The notes under the pieces were generated by a model. That model was not told where the DNA came from, searched no databases, and was given only the letters and a program-made list of their open reading frames with translations. A DNA stretch of 8,181 nucleotides from Deltaproteobacteria bacterium. GTDB lineage: Bacteria > Desulfobacterota > Syntrophobacteria > BM002. Below are positions 7,260 through 8,181 of the stretch, piece after piece; the stretch's first letter is position 1, and each line of letters opens with the position of its first letter. Made by a program: the position numbers and the translations under genes. The stretch is from contig CP070843.1 of assembly GCA_020350905.1 (NCBI GenBank), positions 569,175-577,355 on the forward strand, in the 5' to 3' direction.

Positions 7260-7315
7260 GTTATATGTTGTTTTGCAATCACTATACTAGTAGATCATAT
7301 ATCTCTTGTGACACA
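7260..7315 (-). other. AT-rich 56-bp intergenic gap, the widest in the window
   Basis: Hand counting gives 17 G/C in 56 bases (30%). It separates the stop of the right-hand GT2 gene from the DUF268 start. It holds an 8-bp palindrome TACTAGTA at 7285-7292 that does not extend into a real stem. No T-rich terminator follows, and no convincing paired -35/-10 boxes are seen. It is likely a plain spacer, though it is the most likely place here for an internal promoter. Confidence 0.4.
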
Positions 7316-8181
7316 TTACGTAAACCGTCTTCTTATTCTCTCCAATGCAGATATAATTATCACTATATAAGAGGGAACTCTCGGAAATTTCTTCACCGTC
7401 ATATAAGGATCTTTATAGTCACAATATCTCCATCCACCCGTATTATCTGCATCAGGATCATAAAAGATACCTGTCCACCTGTGGAGATAGGCAGACCAGT
7501 CAGATCTTTGCTTTTGCATGTGGTGTTTTCGCCCGGCAGAGTTCGCGTGCCTGAAGTGCTCAACAAAGGCACCGGGGCAATCAACCACCTCGTATCCTCT
7601 TTGCCATAACTTCAGGCAAAGGTCGCCATCAGCATGATAGAACTGATAAAGCTCCTCCTCAATCCAACCTACATCTTCCAGGGCGTTGCGTACAAACATA
7701 CCGTGATTTACGAACATCTTTTCGCCCAGGGTAAGGCCAACCTTATACTCTTGCTCTTGCGGCCATTCGCGCCATTTAAAGGCAACCGCCCCAATATTAA
7801 GACCCTGGGTAGTAAGATCTTTGCATTGATCTAAAGCATTCATTACTGAGCCAGGAACCAGCAGGGTATCATCGCTTATCATCACGATGAACTTGCCCTG
7901 AGCGCACTTGAAGCCCAAGTTCATGAAGTATCCCCAGCTTCTCTTCTTGACAGGCCGGCCCCTAAATCTGCCTTTATTATGTTGTAAAATCGTGATGATA
8001 TCCTTCTGTTTACTGAGCCAACTCAACGATCCATCGGTGGAGCCGCCATCCACTGCGATGATCTCGTAGGGAACCGAGATCCCGTTGTTGCGGATGCTCT
8101 GTATCGAGGCCTTGAGGAATCTTTTGCGGTTATATGAACCCAAGACAACGCTAACCTCTGTCTTTTCTGAATTGCTGGCCA
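7316..8181 (-). CDS. Family 2 glycosyltransferase, 5' end outside the window
   Basis: 287 full codons are visible and the frame is still open at the right edge. The 12 codons before the TTG at 8143 read ASNSEKTEVSVV and join to LGSYNRKRFL. Because VSVVLGSYNR is the first strand of a GT2 domain, the TTG is not the start and the true one lies beyond 8181. Numbering from that TTG, the nucleotide-binding site appears as VDGGSTDGS (31-39) and the DXD-like site as SDDT (90-93). The acceptor-side acid is in YHADGDLCLKLWQRGYEVV (169-187), and EHFRHANS (195-202) follows. This resembles the rhamnosyltransferase-like branch of GT2. The C-terminus has a short hydrophobic run (YIVIIISAL, 259-267) followed by basic residues, perhaps a membrane-touching helix. 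It is the first gene of the visible series and its stop is 56 bp before the DUF268 start. Confidence 0.9.
   Translation of the reverse strand, partial: ASNSEKTEVSVVLGSYNRKRFLKASIQSIRNNGISVPYEIIAVDGGSTDGSLSWLSKQKDIITILQHNKGRFRGRPVKKRSWGYFMNLGFKCAQGKFIVMISDDTLLVPGSVMNALDQCKDLTTQGLNIGAVAFKWREWPQEQEYKVGLTLGEKMFVNHGMFVRNALEDVGWIEEELYQFYHADGDLCLKLWQRGYEVVDCPGAFVEHFRHANSAGRKHHMQKQRSDWSAYLHRWTGIFYDPDADNTGGWRYCDYKDPYMTVKKFPRVPSYIVIIISALERIRRRFT

Noticed and set aside
7260..7315. Possible internal promoter with a TATAGT-like -10 box
   Set aside because: No acceptable -35 box stands at the right distance, and the AT-rich gap will produce such hexamers by chance.
1..8181. Search for CRISPR arrays, direct repeats, insertion-sequence ends, tRNA or rRNA genes
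   Set aside because: Nothing with regular spacing, paired terminal inverted repeats or cloverleaf-like structure was seen by eye, and coding sequence fills nearly all of the window.

Overview
The window is a stretch of bacterial DNA of moderate GC, in the mid-40s percent by eye. All eight genes lie on the minus strand and are packed almost end to end. Every one belongs to a glycan-assembly locus, meaning LPS O-antigen, capsule or exopolysaccharide. The host cannot be named from this sequence. The mix of GT2 and GT4 glycosyltransferases with a cobalamin-type radical SAM enzyme and a DUF268 protein suggests an environmental Gram-negative bacterium, possibly anaerobic, but that is inference.

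Layout in transcription order (right to left): a GT2 glycosyltransferase whose start lies beyond the right edge (7316-8181); a DUF268 methyltransferase-like protein (6495-7259); a CgeB-like glycosyltransferase (5288-6475); a GT2 enzyme overlapping it by ATGA (4314-5291); a GT4 enzyme with a GTG start (3048-4292); a B12-binding radical SAM enzyme (1543-2994); a second GT4-type enzyme (418-1536); and the N-terminal 135 codons of a third GT2 enzyme running off the left edge (1-405). Gaps are 56, 19, -4, 21, about 53, 6 and 12 bp. No terminator or convincing internal promoter is visible, so this is most simply the inside of one long operon.

Together the genes could supply six sugar-transfer steps plus two possible decorations: a radical SAM reaction, perhaps C-methylation, and a SAM-dependent methylation by the DUF268 protein. 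No nucleotide-sugar synthesis, flippase, polymerase or ABC exporter gene is in the window, so the locus must extend further on one or both sides. The sequence is also patchy in composition: the GT2 gene at 4314-5291 has lines of only 22-32% GC, against 48-57% in lines sampled from the radical SAM gene and the leftmost GT2 gene. This fits the mosaic build of surface-glycan loci.

I see no tRNA, rRNA, CRISPR array, insertion sequence or phage gene. The radical SAM gene set among glycosyltransferases is the most interesting item, but similar arrangements occur in other surface-glycan loci, and I do not claim a wholly new system.
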